From Pseudoalteromonas sp. MMG007 (GTDB lineage Bacteria; Pseudomonadota; Gammaproteobacteria; Enterobacterales; Alteromonadaceae): a DNA stretch of 64,000 bases. Below, piece after piece: positions 7,468 to 17,269 of this stretch (the stretch's first letter is position 1; each line of letters opens with the position of its first letter). Under the pieces are notes generated by a model. It saw only the letters and a list, made by a program, of their open reading frames with translations, searched no databases and had not been told where the DNA came from. The stretch covers positions 1 through 64,000 of the forward strand of contig NZ_JAGJEI010000018.1 of NCBI RefSeq assembly GCF_018100985.1, read 5' to 3'. The translations under genes and the position numbers were made by a program.

Positions 7468-9624
7468 ATGCTCGACTCCTTTACTCTTTTTTTTGCCAGC
7501 ATTGCGACTATGATCGTCATGACTTTTCTTAACTTTTTAACATGGCGAACAAATAAAAATACTCCTGGTACGCTACTTTATATTTTTTATCCCATTTTAT
7601 TGCTGGGTGCTGCAATAGGCTTTACCACAGTAGTCGAAAGTCACAACCTTGTTGTAGTAAGCATTGCCACCCTAATGATGTTTTCAGCGTCACTGGTGCA
7701 TTGCTTGTCGTTAAGCCAGTTTTTAAATTACCGGGGCTTAAGCTTTAAATTTCTGTGCTCATTTACTCTTTTTAGCGCTGTAATGCTATTTTACTACTCA
7801 TTTATAAACCCATCATTAGAAGAGCGAATACTAGCCTCAGATTTACAACACATAACCGAAGCAATATTTTTACTTTATATTTTTATAAAGTATGCCCGTA
7901 AGCCCTACCCCAATGGCAGTATTGTTTACATAACCATTTTAACGTTGGTTGTATTTAGCTTTATTGGCCGCTCATTTTTTATGGGTAACATCAACCAAGC
8001 AACGTTATCAGAAAGCGGCTGGTTTAGTTTATTACTTTTTTTGAATGGTGTTATTGCTCCCATGTTTTATGCCGCAGGCATGGCACTATTATGTAATGAA
8101 CGCAGAGAGCAAAACTTAAACCAATTAGCCGACAAAGCACAAAAAGATTTGGAAATACGTGGCTTATTTTTATCAACGATTAGCCACGAAATACGCACTC
8201 CACTTAATGGCATACTCGGCAGTGCGCAACTGGTTATGAACCAAACAAGTGACACGCGAAATAAAGCCTACTGCGAGGCAATTATTAACTCCACCGAGTC
8301 ACTTAACTTATTGGTCGATAAAGTACTCGACTATGCAAGCCTAGATCAAAGCGATGAAGCGCTTTACGAGGAGGATATAGAATTTAAGACATGGCTTAAT
8401 AACTTATGCTTGTTATTGAGCCCGCTTGCAGAGCAAAAACAGCTTAAGTTTGAGCTAATTTGTAATATTCCCGAGCAAGCATGTTATTACTGCGACCAAC
8501 AAAAATTAAGGCAAATAATTATTAACTTAGTGGGCAACGCCATTAAGTTTACTGATTACGGAAGTGTTAAAATTCAGGTCGACTTAGTCCTCGAAAAGCA
8601 GCTTGAGCACACCATAAAAGTTAGTGTAAAAGACTCAGGCCCCGGCATCGAAAACGACGAAATAGCCTATCTCACAGAGCCTTATGTACAAAGTAGTGCC
8701 GGCAAAGAAAAAGGCGGCACAGGCCTTGGCCTTGCTATTACTAGTCGACTTTTAGAAAAACTAGGCAGTCGCTTAGAAATAGCCAGCCAATTAGGCACAG
8801 GCAGTGTATTTAGCTTTTCTGTAACCTTTGCTATAGGCGAATTAAGCCTTGTAGAGCAACGCCACCAAACAAAGGATTACCTAACAGGCCTAGATGTTTT
8901 GCTGGTTGAAGATTTAGATTTAAACCAAAAAATTGCCATTGAATTTATGGCCGATGATGAGCATAAAATTAAGCTTGCCAAAGATGGTAAAAGCGCTATT
9001 GAGCTGATGCAAGCCCATCATTTCGATGTTGTATTGCTTGATATGAACTTACCTGACTTCACAGGGCAAGAAGTACTCAAGCAGCTAAAACGCATAGATC
9101 ATAAAAACCAGCGCACCCCTGTACTTGCTTTTACAGCAAGCCTTAGCCCTGATGAAGTAAAGGAATATTTATCTTTAGGAATAAAAGACATTGTGGGTAA
9201 GCCAATAAAACACGAAAAACTAAGACAAGCGCTTAGTGATTCTCAATCAAATCAGACAACAAATATTGCCGTAGAGCTTGTTGATACCTTATATGATGAA
9301 ACCGCCGCAGAAACGCTAACGAGTTCGTTTAGTGAAGACGAAGTGTCGTCTATTTATAATGAGTTTGTCCTCTCTGCGCGTAACAAACTAATACGTTGCC
9401 AAGGTTTAATAGACCATCAACCCGAGCAATGCATTAAGTTATTGCACCGCCAAGCAAGCACCGCTTTACAACTCGGATTTAACCGCTACGGCATTGAACT
9501 GAAAAAGATAGAGCGCCGATTGCTTGATAATAAACCCCATAACAACCTGCTTGATGAAGCGTTAGAACTATGGCAGCGCAGCCTAGAGCAATATTTAAAG
9601 TACGTGCGCGGGCAGTTGGGGTAA
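7468..9624 (+). CDS. Hybrid sensor histidine kinase (7TM, HisKA, HATPase, receiver, C-terminal Hpt-like)
   Basis: A 718-residue membrane sensor. About seven hydrophobic segments fill residues 1-205. A HisKA box STISHEIRTPLNG has its phosphoacceptor His near 240. The ATPase motifs NLVGNAIKFTD, DSGPGI and GGTGLGLAI follow. A receiver domain VVLLDMNLPDFTG has Asp near 525, and a C-terminal helical Hpt-like domain has a candidate His near 660 (LLHRQASTALQLG). It has the parts of a phosphorelay. It lies immediately downstream of the CsgD-like regulator but after a terminator, so it is separately transcribed; pairing with that regulator is only a guess. Confidence 0.88.
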   Translation: MLDSFTLFFASIATMIVMTFLNFLTWRTNKNTPGTLLYIFYPILLLGAAIGFTTVVESHNLVVVSIATLMMFSASLVHCLSLSQFLNYRGLSFKFLCSFTLFSAVMLFYYSFINPSLEERILASDLQHITEAIFLLYIFIKYARKPYPNGSIVYITILTLVVFSFIGRSFFMGNINQATLSESGWFSLLLFLNGVIAPMFYAAGMALLCNERREQNLNQLADKAQKDLEIRGLFLSTISHEIRTPLNGILGSAQLVMNQTSDTRNKAYCEAIINSTESLNLLVDKVLDYASLDQSDEALYEEDIEFKTWLNNLCLLLSPLAEQKQLKFELICNIPEQACYYCDQQKLRQIIINLVGNAIKFTDYGSVKIQVDLVLEKQLEHTIKVSVKDSGPGIENDEIAYLTEPYVQSSAGKEKGGTGLGLAITSRLLEKLGSRLEIASQLGTGSVFSFSVTFAIGELSLVEQRHQTKDYLTGLDVLLVEDLDLNQKIAIEFMADDEHKIKLAKDGKSAIELMQAHHFDVVLLDMNLPDFTGQEVLKQLKRIDHKNQRTPVLAFTASLSPDEVKEYLSLGIKDIVGKPIKHEKLRQALSDSQSNQTTNIAVELVDTLYDETAAETLTSSFSEDEVSSIYNEFVLSARNKLIRCQGLIDHQPEQCIKLLHRQASTALQLGFNRYGIELKKIERRLLDNKPHNNLLDEALELWQRSLEQYLKYVRGQLG

Positions 9625-9649
9625 TGGGCTTTTTTGCAGGTTAAGGTTT

Positions 9650-11068
9650 TTATTCTCTACCATACTTATCATTAAATCGCTCTATGTCGCTTTCATCTAG
9701 TACAGCGCCGGTTTGCACTTCAATGACTATTAACGGCTCTTTTTGATTGTTAGCTAAACTGTGTATTTGTTTTGCTGCAATATAGCAAGATTGGTCATGG
9801 TTGAGTGTTAATGCTTGCTCATCAATACGAACATCAGCAATACCCAATACCACCACCCAATGCTCTGCACGATGCTGATGGCGCTGCGTCGAAAGTTTAG
9901 CACCGCTATTAACGGTTATTTTTTTAACTTTAAAACCACTACCTTCAACCAAAGTGCGGTAGTTACCCCATGGACGATACACAATCTGATGGTGATTGAG
10001 TTTATCGCTTTGGCCCATTGCTAATTGTTTTAGTAATAAAGGTAAGCCATCGAGCTTATTTTTATCGGCAACAAGTGTGGCGTCGTGAGTGTGAATAATG
10101 GCTAAGTCACTTACCCCAAGCGTTGCGATACTATGGTCATGTTCGCTAATAACAAAATTATTAGTACTGTTTTGCGCTATATGATTTTGGTTTTCATTAT
10201 TACCGTGCGCATCTTGCTTAGTAAGACTTGCAAGAGCACTAAAGCTACCTACATCACTCCATTTAAGCGCAACAGGTATCACCGCTACATTATTGCTGCG
10301 CTCTAAAATAGCGTAATCAATAGAGTCACTTGGGCAGTTTTTAAGTGGCTCTATGTTTGGCCTTGTAAAGCCTAAGTCGTGTGAAAACTGAGATGCCGCT
10401 TTTACACTGTGCGCTATTTTTGGCGCAAAACGTTCAAGCTCATTTAAATAAGCACGTGGCGTAAATAAAAACATGCCGCTATTCCAACTATAACCGCCTT
10501 CAGCTAAGTATTTTTGCGCCGTAGCTAGGTTTGGCTTTTCTTTAAATTCAGCGACTTCAAAGCAGTTTGAGCCGGAAATTTTACTGCCTTGCTTTATATA
10601 GCCAAACCCGGTGTGCGCCTTGGTGGGTGTGATTGAAAATGTAATTAGCATACCTTGCTCAGCTAACTTAACAGCATCATTTAACTGAAGTGTTAGCTCA
10701 GCAAAGTTTTCAATATGATGATCGGCTGGCATCACCAACATTGGCCCTTCAATACCCTGCTGTAGTGCGTAATGTGCAGCTAACGCAATAGCAGGTGCCG
10801 TATTTTTACCCTGCGGCTCTAGTAAAAGCCCTTGCGGGTTAGCAATTGTGCTTTGCTCGGCGGCAATAAAACGGTGTTGTTCGTTACAAACAAGTATTGG
10901 CTTTGCAAACTGATCACCTGATACACGCGCTAAAGTGCTTTGTAATAACGAGTGCGTGTTATCAAGCAAGGGTAAAAATTGCTTAGGCATAGCTTGGCGA
11001 GAAAGCGGCCATAACCGAGTGCCAATGCCGCCAGCTAAAATTACCGGTGTAATAAGGGATGTATTCAT
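9650..11068 (-). CDS. Mannose-1-phosphate guanylyltransferase / mannose-6-phosphate isomerase
   Basis: A bifunctional enzyme of GDP-mannose synthesis (ManC/AlgA/CpsB family, 472 residues). The N-terminal nucleotidyltransferase has PVILAGGIGTRLWPLSR and FKEKPN. The C-terminal cupin isomerase domain has RPWGNYRTL, then QRHQHRAEHWVVVLG with metal-binding His residues. Such genes usually sit in capsule or O-antigen clusters, but this one stands alone, so it may supply GDP-mannose to a remote polysaccharide locus. Confidence 0.93.
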   Translation of the reverse strand: MNTSLITPVILAGGIGTRLWPLSRQAMPKQFLPLLDNTHSLLQSTLARVSGDQFAKPILVCNEQHRFIAAEQSTIANPQGLLLEPQGKNTAPAIALAAHYALQQGIEGPMLVMPADHHIENFAELTLQLNDAVKLAEQGMLITFSITPTKAHTGFGYIKQGSKISGSNCFEVAEFKEKPNLATAQKYLAEGGYSWNSGMFLFTPRAYLNELERFAPKIAHSVKAASQFSHDLGFTRPNIEPLKNCPSDSIDYAILERSNNVAVIPVALKWSDVGSFSALASLTKQDAHGNNENQNHIAQNSTNNFVISEHDHSIATLGVSDLAIIHTHDATLVADKNKLDGLPLLLKQLAMGQSDKLNHHQIVYRPWGNYRTLVEGSGFKVKKITVNSGAKLSTQRHQHRAEHWVVVLGIADVRIDEQALTLNHDQSCYIAAKQIHSLANNQKEPLIVIEVQTGAVLDESDIERFNDKYGRE

Positions 11069-11136
11069 AAAGCCGCCAATAAAAATATCAGCAGCTATTT
11101 TAGCACTTAATATTTTTAGTGCTACGTGAAGATAAT

Positions 11137-11910
11137 TTAAGTTAGCGTAAACTGATCTGCATCTAAATAAGCGGGAAACGCGGTTTTAAAATCTTCCAGC
11201 GGTGCTTTTTCAAGCGTTACAGTGAGTAACTCTTGCGTATTATCTTTTGCTTTAGCGAGCGTATCGCCTTTAAAGTCGTATACGGCCGTACCGCCATTGT
11301 GCGCTTCGCCGTTACCGTCATCACCAACACGGTTTACGGCCACTACGTAACATAGGTTTTCCATTGCGCGGGCCATAAGTAATGTATCCCAAATGTGGCG
11401 ACGAACCGCAGGCCAGTTAGCTACGTTTATCATTACATCGTAGTCGTTGTTATTACGCTGAAACACCGGAAACCGTAGGTCGTAGCACACCTGTGGAAGT
11501 AGCTTAAAGCCATTAATTTCAAATGTTTTACGCGCTTGTCCTGCTACAACATAGTCGCCCTCACTTCCTAACCTAAATAAATGACGTTTGTCGTAATAAT
11601 TCACTTCACCTTTAGGGGTTACCCAATAAAACCGATTGGCTTTTTTATCGCCTTGTGCAACTAATACCGACCCTGCAATAACTGCGTTATGCTTATGTGC
11701 TTGCGTTTTTAGCCAAGTGAGTACTTTGCCGTTTTCAGGCTCTGCACAATCAAGGTTAATAGCAAAACCAGTGGCAAAGGTTTCGGGTAATAAAATTAAA
11801 TCGGGGTTAGCGGTTATCTCTGCTAATTTTTTATCGAACATGGCTAAATTGGCGTCTTTATCGAGCCAGTGCAGCTCACTTTGCACTAAGGTAAGCGTTA
11901 AAGTTGACAT
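11137..11910 (-). CDS. mtnU: Omega-amidase, nitrilase superfamily (MtnU/YafV)
   Basis: Hydrolyses alpha-ketoglutaramate and alpha-ketosuccinamate, the 2-oxo products formed when glutamine or asparagine donates the amino group in transamination. The Glu-Lys-Cys catalytic triad is visible: LLPETFATGF, YYDKRHLF and LPQVCYDLRFPVF. At 257 residues it matches E. coli YafV. Its start lies inside the end of mtnE (13-bp overlap), which implies co-translation. Known work couples MtnE and omega-amidase in methionine salvage, since removing the amide product pulls the transamination forward. Confidence 0.88.
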   Translation of the reverse strand: MSTLTLTLVQSELHWLDKDANLAMFDKKLAEITANPDLILLPETFATGFAINLDCAEPENGKVLTWLKTQAHKHNAVIAGSVLVAQGDKKANRFYWVTPKGEVNYYDKRHLFRLGSEGDYVVAGQARKTFEINGFKLLPQVCYDLRFPVFQRNNNDYDVMINVANWPAVRRHIWDTLLMARAMENLCYVVAVNRVGDDGNGEAHNGGTAVYDFKGDTLAKAKDNTQELLTVTLEKAPLEDFKTAFPAYLDADQFTLT

Positions 11911-13040
11911 AATATTTGCGCAGCCTCTATTAAGGTTTCATCGTTTTTAGCAAAACATAGTCGAATCACTTTATCATTTGAGGGCTGCTTATAAAACACA
12001 CTAAGCGGAATTGCCGCAACACCTGCCTGCTCTACAAGCCAGTGACAAAAATTAACATCGCTTAAGTCAGACACATCACTATAATCGAGTAATAAAAAGT
12101 AAGTGCCTTGGCTTGGTAAAATGTTAAAGCGGCTATCACTCAAATGCTTTATTAATAAATCGCGTTTTTGCTGATAAAAACCACTTAACTCATCTACATG
12201 CCCACCTTGTTGCTCTAGCATATCGGCAAGTGCATGCTGCGCTGGCGTAAAGCTTGAAAATGTAACGTATTGATGGATTTTTCTAAACTCAGTAGCTAGG
12301 TGTGCAGGTGCAATACAGTAACCCATTTTCCAACCTGTACTATGAAATGTTTTACCAAAGCTTGATATAACAAAGCTTTTTTCTCTTAGTTGCTCATCAC
12401 GCAGCATACTTAAATGTTGCTGGCCGTCAAAAGTGATGTGCTCATAAACCTCATCGCTAATTACAAATAAGTTGTGAGCACTTACCAACTCTTTAAGTGC
12501 TTTTATATCTTGCGGCTGAAGTATTTTACCACTTGGGTTATGTGGCGTATTAATAATGATAGCGCGGGTGTTTTTTGTAATTGCTTGGCTAACTATCTGC
12601 CAATCGATTGTATAATTTGGCGCATTTAACGCAACATTTACTGCCTTACCGCCTGCTAACTCAATAGCGGGTTGGTAAGAGTCATAAGCGGGGTCGAATA
12701 CGATGACTTCATCATCAGGGCGTACTATAGTTTGAATAGCAACAAATAGCGCCTCAGTAGCACCCGATGTAACCGTAACTTGCTCTGCCGCATTAATTTT
12801 TGCAGCGTATTTTCGCTCAACCAAATTGGCTATTTCTTGCTGTAATCGTGGTACACCGCTTGAGGGCGAATACTGATTTACACCTTGCTGAACATAGTAA
12901 TTCAACTGTGTTTTTAAAAGTGCGGGAGCGTCGAATTCAGGAAAGCCTTGCGATAAGTTAATTGCTGAAAAATGATTAGCTAAGCCACTCATTTGGCTAA
13001 ATATACTAACACCTAAATTTGGTAATTTACTTTCAAACAC
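11898..13040 (-). CDS. mtnE: Methionine aminotransferase (PLP fold type I; YbdL/MtnE-like)
   Basis: Transaminates 4-methylthio-2-oxobutyrate to methionine, the last salvage step. The 380-residue class I aminotransferase has SQGFPEFD near the N-terminus, NTPHNPSGK (substrate/PLP Asn), SDEVYEHITFDG and SSFGKTFHSTGWKMGY with the PLP lysine at about 240. It resembles E. coli YbdL, which prefers methionine and aromatic oxoacids. The start is GTG at 13040 with AAGGGC upstream. It shares a divergent promoter region holding MetJ-type boxes with mtnB, and overlaps mtnU. Confidence 0.88.
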   Translation of the reverse strand: MFESKLPNLGVSIFSQMSGLANHFSAINLSQGFPEFDAPALLKTQLNYYVQQGVNQYSPSSGVPRLQQEIANLVERKYAAKINAAEQVTVTSGATEALFVAIQTIVRPDDEVIVFDPAYDSYQPAIELAGGKAVNVALNAPNYTIDWQIVSQAITKNTRAIIINTPHNPSGKILQPQDIKALKELVSAHNLFVISDEVYEHITFDGQQHLSMLRDEQLREKSFVISSFGKTFHSTGWKMGYCIAPAHLATEFRKIHQYVTFSSFTPAQHALADMLEQQGGHVDELSGFYQQKRDLLIKHLSDSRFNILPSQGTYFLLLDYSDVSDLSDVNFCHWLVEQAGVAAIPLSVFYKQPSNDKVIRLCFAKNDETLIEAAQILCQL

Positions 13041-13095
13041 GTGATGCCCTTAATGATGGTTTTGCGCTCAAAGCGATGCTATCATTGCTTAAAAC

Positions 13096-13111
13096 AGAAG
13101 TATAGCCGTCT
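13096..13111. promoter_or_regulatory. Two tandem MetJ-type met boxes between mtnE and mtnB
   Basis: AGAAGTAT followed immediately by AGCCGTCT matches the MetJ octamer consensus AGACGTCT at 6/8 and 7/8 positions, in the contiguous 8-bp register MetJ needs. The array sits between two divergent methionine-salvage genes, 37 bp from the mtnB start. The matches are seen; binding is inferred. Confidence 0.72.
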
Positions 13112-13147
13112 AAAATAACAAACTTAATGCTCATTAGTGAGGAACGT

Positions 13148-13771
13148 ATGCAAAACAATACCGCTATTTCACAACTTATTGAAGCTGGAAAGTGGGTAAG
13201 CCAAAAAGGCTGGGTACCTGCAACTGGTGGAAATTTTTCATCGCGCACTGCATCAGGGTTTGTAGTTACCGCTAGCGGCTTTGATAAAGGCCAACTGGGT
13301 ACACACACCTTCATTGAGCTTGACCATGAAGGAAACCGCATTAAAGGTGCTGGCAACCCATCGGCCGAAACACAACTGCATTTAGGTATGTACAAACTTA
13401 TACCGCACGCTAACGTAGTGCTGCATACGCACTCGGTTGCGGCAACCGTATTATCGCGAGTTATAAAAAGCCATACGCTAAATTTATCAGGTTACGAAAT
13501 GCAAAAGTCGCTCAGTGGTGTTACCTCACACTTAGATACCCTGAGCATCCCTATTTTTGAAAACGACCAAGATATAGAACGCTTAGGTTTGCTGTTAAGC
13601 GATCATCATTTACATACCCCTATTGAGCATGCTGTATTAATTCGTGGACATGGCGTGTACGTAGTTGGACGCAATTACAAAGAAGCGCTTCGCCACTTAG
13701 AAGGCCTAGAGTTTTTATTTAGCTGTGAACTAGAACGCATAAAAATAGAAGGCATTGAGGCAAACCTATAA
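13148..13771 (+). CDS. mtnB: Methylthioribulose-1-phosphate dehydratase
   Basis: Dehydrates 5-methylthioribulose-1-phosphate in methionine salvage. It is a class II aldolase-fold zinc enzyme of about 207 residues, with the motifs ATGGNFSSR, VVLHTHSVAATVLSR (zinc histidines) and IRGHGVYVVGR. I chose ATG 13148, preceded by GAGGA at a normal distance, over the in-frame ATG 13127, which falls closer to the met boxes. The stop overlaps the mtnC start (TAATG). Confidence 0.93.
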   Translation: MQNNTAISQLIEAGKWVSQKGWVPATGGNFSSRTASGFVVTASGFDKGQLGTHTFIELDHEGNRIKGAGNPSAETQLHLGMYKLIPHANVVLHTHSVAATVLSRVIKSHTLNLSGYEMQKSLSGVTSHLDTLSIPIFENDQDIERLGLLLSDHHLHTPIEHAVLIRGHGVYVVGRNYKEALRHLEGLEFLFSCELERIKIEGIEANL

Positions 13772-14454
13772 TGATAAAAGCAATTTTAACCGACATTGAA
13801 GGCACCATTACACGCATCTCTTTTGTAAAAGACGTGCTATTTCCGTATGCAGCAAAGCAATTGGCCACCTTTTTACGATTAAACGCTAAAAAAGCCCATG
13901 TTGCAGAGCAAATAACGGCTGTAAAAACGATTATTGATGAGCCTAACGCCGATTTAGAACGAGTCATTAGCGTTTTACTCACTTGGATTGAAGAAGATAA
14001 AAAAATAACGCCTTTAAAGCAATTACAGGGGCTTATTTGGCAAACTGGTTACGAACATGGTGATTTTAAAGGTCACTTATACCCAGATGCATTCGACTTT
14101 TTACAAGCGCAACATGCACAAAATATTGCGCTTTATGTGTACTCGTCAGGATCAGTTAGAGCGCAGCAGTTACTATTTAAATACAGCGACTACGGTGATA
14201 TTCGCGCTCTTTTTAACGACTTTTTTGATACAAAAGTAGGCGCAAAGCAAGAGCAAGCAGCATATAACACCATTATTGAACAGCTGCCATTTGATGCAAG
14301 CGAGGTATTATTTTTTAGTGATGTAGCCGCAGAACTCGATGCCGCAAAAGCTGCAGGCTTTAAAACACTTCATTTAATACGTGATGGACAAGCGCAAAGC
14401 GAGCATCCTTATGTGCATGATTTTACCAATGCTAAATTAGAGCAATTTATATGA
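13771..14454 (+). CDS. mtnC: Enolase-phosphatase E1
   Basis: Bifunctional HAD-family enzyme: it enolises 2,3-diketo-5-methylthiopentyl-1-phosphate, then dephosphorylates it to the acireductone. HAD motif I is present as TDIEGTITRISFVKDVLFPY, motif II as YVYSSGS and motif III/IV as FFSDVAAELDAAKAAG. The 227 residues are typical. It is coupled to mtnB (TAATG) and to mtnD (ATGA). Confidence 0.95.
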   Translation: MIKAILTDIEGTITRISFVKDVLFPYAAKQLATFLRLNAKKAHVAEQITAVKTIIDEPNADLERVISVLLTWIEEDKKITPLKQLQGLIWQTGYEHGDFKGHLYPDAFDFLQAQHAQNIALYVYSSGSVRAQQLLFKYSDYGDIRALFNDFFDTKVGAKQEQAAYNTIIEQLPFDASEVLFFSDVAAELDAAKAAGFKTLHLIRDGQAQSEHPYVHDFTNAKLEQFI

Positions 14455-14993
14455 GCCAATTAACAATTTATGCTGACAACAACCCTAAAAATGTACTTAC
14501 CAGTACAGAATATGCAGATGAAATTGCAGCGCAATTAGCTTTAGTAAATGTGCGCTTTGAGCAGTGGCAAGCAAATGCTCAAATTAACGAAAGCACTACA
14601 AATGAGCAGATCATTGATGCGTATAAAAATGATATAGCACGCTTAAAAGAACAAAACGGTTACCAAACTGTAGATGTTATTTCGCTTACTAAAGGGAACC
14701 CAGCTGCACCACAAATGCGTGAAAAATTTTTATTTGAGCACACTCACAGTGAAGACGAAGTACGCTTTTTTGTAAAAGGCCAAGGGCTATTTTGTCTACA
14801 TATTGGCACTAAAATTTACCAAGTGTTATGCCAAAAAGGCGATTTAATCTCAGTACCAACCCTTACCCCGCATTGGTTTGATATGGGTAGCGACCCAGAA
14901 TTTACCGCTATTAGACTATTTAATAACACCGAGGGCTGGGTTGCAAAAAGCACTGAATCACAAATAGCTAAAGATTTTCCACTATTGGCATAG
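14451..14993 (+). CDS. mtnD: Acireductone dioxygenase
   Basis: Metal-dependent cupin (180 residues) that oxidises the acireductone to 4-methylthio-2-oxobutyrate and formate with iron; with nickel it makes an off-pathway product. The metal ligands are in EHTHSEDEVRFFVKGQG (His, His, Glu) and PHWFDMG (His). It is the last gene of the mtnBCD operon, overlapping mtnC by 4 bp. Confidence 0.95.
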   Translation: MSQLTIYADNNPKNVLTSTEYADEIAAQLALVNVRFEQWQANAQINESTTNEQIIDAYKNDIARLKEQNGYQTVDVISLTKGNPAAPQMREKFLFEHTHSEDEVRFFVKGQGLFCLHIGTKIYQVLCQKGDLISVPTLTPHWFDMGSDPEFTAIRLFNNTEGWVAKSTESQIAKDFPLLA

Positions 14994-15105
14994 TATGAGA
15001 TTGCCTGCAATTATTTAACAAAATCCACGCAGGTAGTTTATTCACGTTAAACTTGCATGATGACTTCAAACGTTTAACTCTGTAATATTATTTCTAGTAG
15101 TAACA

Positions 15106-16188
15106 ATGATAATGAGTGCTTTTATGGTAAACGAACAGTATCAAAAGTCTAAACAGCAACTAGCTTATTCACGTAAGCAAGTTGAAAAGGCTGGCCGTAT
15201 CTTTCGTAAAAATGAAGGAGACTTTGATTTTGCTACTGAAGTTATCCAAAATTACAGAGCTGCGCATTTATATCCACTCACGATAATTAAAAACTTAGTA
15301 TGGAAACATATAAAAAAGCTTCATTTGCTTGAATCTGCAACCATTGTCAGACGCTTGAAACGCTTACCTACTATCATCGATAAACTTCAAAGAGCATCGT
15401 TAGATGGCAAAAGTGAAAATGCAATTAACCTAAAACGTATGCATGATATTGGAGGCTGTAGAGTAATTTTAGACAACCTTGAGCATTTATATAAATTAAA
15501 CATGAGCTTAGATTCAAGCAGAACTGTCCATAGCGTTAAATCGTATGATTATATAGAAGAGCCTAAAGCAACTGGCTATAGAGGGATTCATCGTGTTTAC
15601 AAAAGCTATAACCATTTAGAGTCTCACGATTACAAAGGCTTTCAAATTGAGGTTCAGTTACGTACTAAACTGCAACACCTATGGGCTACCACAGTTGAAA
15701 TAGTAGATATTATAGAAAAAGAAACCCTAAAAACGAATCCTCAAGCAGCCGACACAGACTGGAAGCGATTATTTTTTATTATGGGTGAGTTTCTGGCGGT
15801 CAAAGATGGTTCAAATATTTTAAGTCAAGAAGAGGTGCAAAGCTATGTTGATGAGCTGGCTAACTTAAACAAAAAACTTGCTGCCTTCCAAAAACTGGAT
15901 GCATTTAACCGAGCATTCCAAGTTGATGAGATTAAAAACAAATCCAAAGATACAGGCTTTGCTTTATTAGTTCACAATACAGAAACACAAATGGGTCGAG
16001 TATATCTATATGCCGCAAATAAAAAACAAGAAGCGCTAACACACTATGCTGAACAGGAAAAACAAACCCATAATAATGTGCTTTTAGTAGCTGGGAATGA
16101 TTTAAAATCCATAGAAAAAGCATATCCCAACTACCTTAATGATACTTCCGAGTTTTTATCTGAGTTTAGTCGTATTCTACTTGGTTAA
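15106..16188 (+). CDS. Orphan RelA/SpoT-domain (alarmone synthetase-like) protein
   Basis: A 360-residue protein with a RelA/SpoT nucleotidyltransferase domain at about 60-210: [25 protein letters not shown] and [13 protein letters not shown] match the synthetase motifs of (p)ppGpp synthetases. It has no HD hydrolase and no TGS/ACT regulatory region; the last 150 residues are a domain I do not recognise. Three in-frame ATGs (15106, 15112, 15124) have weak ribosome-binding sites. It interrupts the methionine-salvage locus between mtnD and mtnA, and its 3' end overlaps the convergent mtnA by 23 bp. No antitoxin-like partner is adjacent. The substrate could be GDP/GTP, ATP or tRNA. Confidence 0.82.
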   Translation: MIMSAFMVNEQYQKSKQQLAYSRKQVEKAGRIFRKNEGDFDFATEVIQNYRAAHLYPLTIIKNLVWKHIKKLHLLESATIVRRLKRLPTIIDKLQRASLDGKSENAINLKRMHDIGGCRVILDNLEHLYKLNMSLDSSRTVHSVKSYDYIEEPKATGYRGIHRVYKSYNHLESHDYKGFQIEVQLRTKLQHLWATTVEIVDIIEKETLKTNPQAADTDWKRLFFIMGEFLAVKDGSNILSQEEVQSYVDELANLNKKLAAFQKLDAFNRAFQVDEIKNKSKDTGFALLVHNTETQMGRVYLYAANKKQEALTHYAEQEKQTHNNVLLVAGNDLKSIEKAYPNYLNDTSEFLSEFSRILLG

Positions 16189-17206
16189 TTTTAAGTAATG
16201 CCCCACTTTCTACATCACTTTTATCGTAAACACCGGTATCTAACACCCAACCTGTTACCAATTTTGCAGGTGTTACATCAAACGCGGGGTTGTAAACATT
16301 GGCATTAGTTGGCGCCCATAACGCTTCACCAAAACTGCCACTTACACCACGTACTTCTGCGCTATTTCGCTGCTCTATTTCTATATCACTTCCGCAAATG
16401 GTGTGTGTATCAAGTGTGGTCACGGGGGCTACAACATAAAAAGGAATATTATGAAAATGCGCTAACACAGCTAAATTATACGTTCCCACTTTATTAGCAA
16501 AGTCGCCATTAGCGGCAATACGGTCTGCCCCTACAACTATTTTATCAACCTTGCCTGCCGCCATTAAACTTGCTGCCATATTATCGCAAATGAGTGTGTA
16601 TGGTATTTTCCAGCGCTCAAGTTCAAACGCAGTTAAACGCCCGCCTTGTAATAATGGACGGGTTTCATCAACCCATACATGTACATTGCCATGTTGCTGC
16701 TGCGCTTTATAAATAACACCTAAAGCAGTGCCTATCCCTGCGGTTGCCAATGCGCCGGTATTACAATGCGTTAAAATGTTATCGCCGCTGTTTATAAGTT
16801 CAGCGCCAAAGGTTGCCATACGTTCACACAACTCAATGTCTTCAATAAATAGGCGCTCGGCAGTGGCTACTATAGCTATTACAAAATCACTTTGCTTAAG
16901 CGCCTCTCTTAATGCGGCCATGCAATGCATTAAATTAACCGCTGTTGGGCGTGTGGCTTCCAGCTCATTAATAGCATCATCAAGCGCTGCTTTTGTAGCG
17001 CCTTGCTCTGCTAAATAAGCAACAAGCAAGCTAGCACCTAAACCAATTAAGGGCGCTCCACGAATTTTTAGGCTAATGATCAGCTCTTTCATGGCTTCAA
17101 CGCTACTGCACTCGTGCCACACTTGCTGATGCGGAAGTAAATATTGGTTTAGTACACTCAATGTACCGTTTTCATATTTTAAACTGCTTGCTACTAAGTT
17201 TTGCAT
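16166..17206 (-). CDS. mtnA: 5-Methylthioribose-1-phosphate isomerase
   Basis: Isomerises methylthioribose-1-phosphate to methylthioribulose-1-phosphate. The active-site Cys lies in [19 protein letters not shown] and the Asp in [27 protein letters not shown] near the N-terminus binds substrate phosphate. I prefer ATG 17206 (346 residues, starting [14 protein letters not shown]), because the upstream extension to 17266 would run towards the met boxes and adds nothing family-like. Divergent from mtnK. Confidence 0.94.
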   Translation of the reverse strand: MQNLVASSLKYENGTLSVLNQYLLPHQQVWHECSSVEAMKELIISLKIRGAPLIGLGASLLVAYLAEQGATKAALDDAINELEATRPTAVNLMHCMAALREALKQSDFVIAIVATAERLFIEDIELCERMATFGAELINSGDNILTHCNTGALATAGIGTALGVIYKAQQQHGNVHVWVDETRPLLQGGRLTAFELERWKIPYTLICDNMAASLMAAGKVDKIVVGADRIAANGDFANKVGTYNLAVLAHFHNIPFYVVAPVTTLDTHTICGSDIEIEQRNSAEVRGVSGSFGEALWAPTNANVYNPAFDVTPAKLVTGWVLDTGVYDKSDVESGALLKINQVEYD

Positions 17207-17269
17207 GGTGACTTTGCTTAATTTAAATGCGTAAAGGTATTTTACATCAGTTTGAATAACTCTCAAGTT

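Noticed and set aside
15106..16188. Toxin-antitoxin (toxSAS) or CapRel-type defence system
   Set aside because: No small antitoxin gene is adjacent, the flanking genes are metabolic, and a fused antitoxin domain was not recognised. Left as an orphan synthetase.
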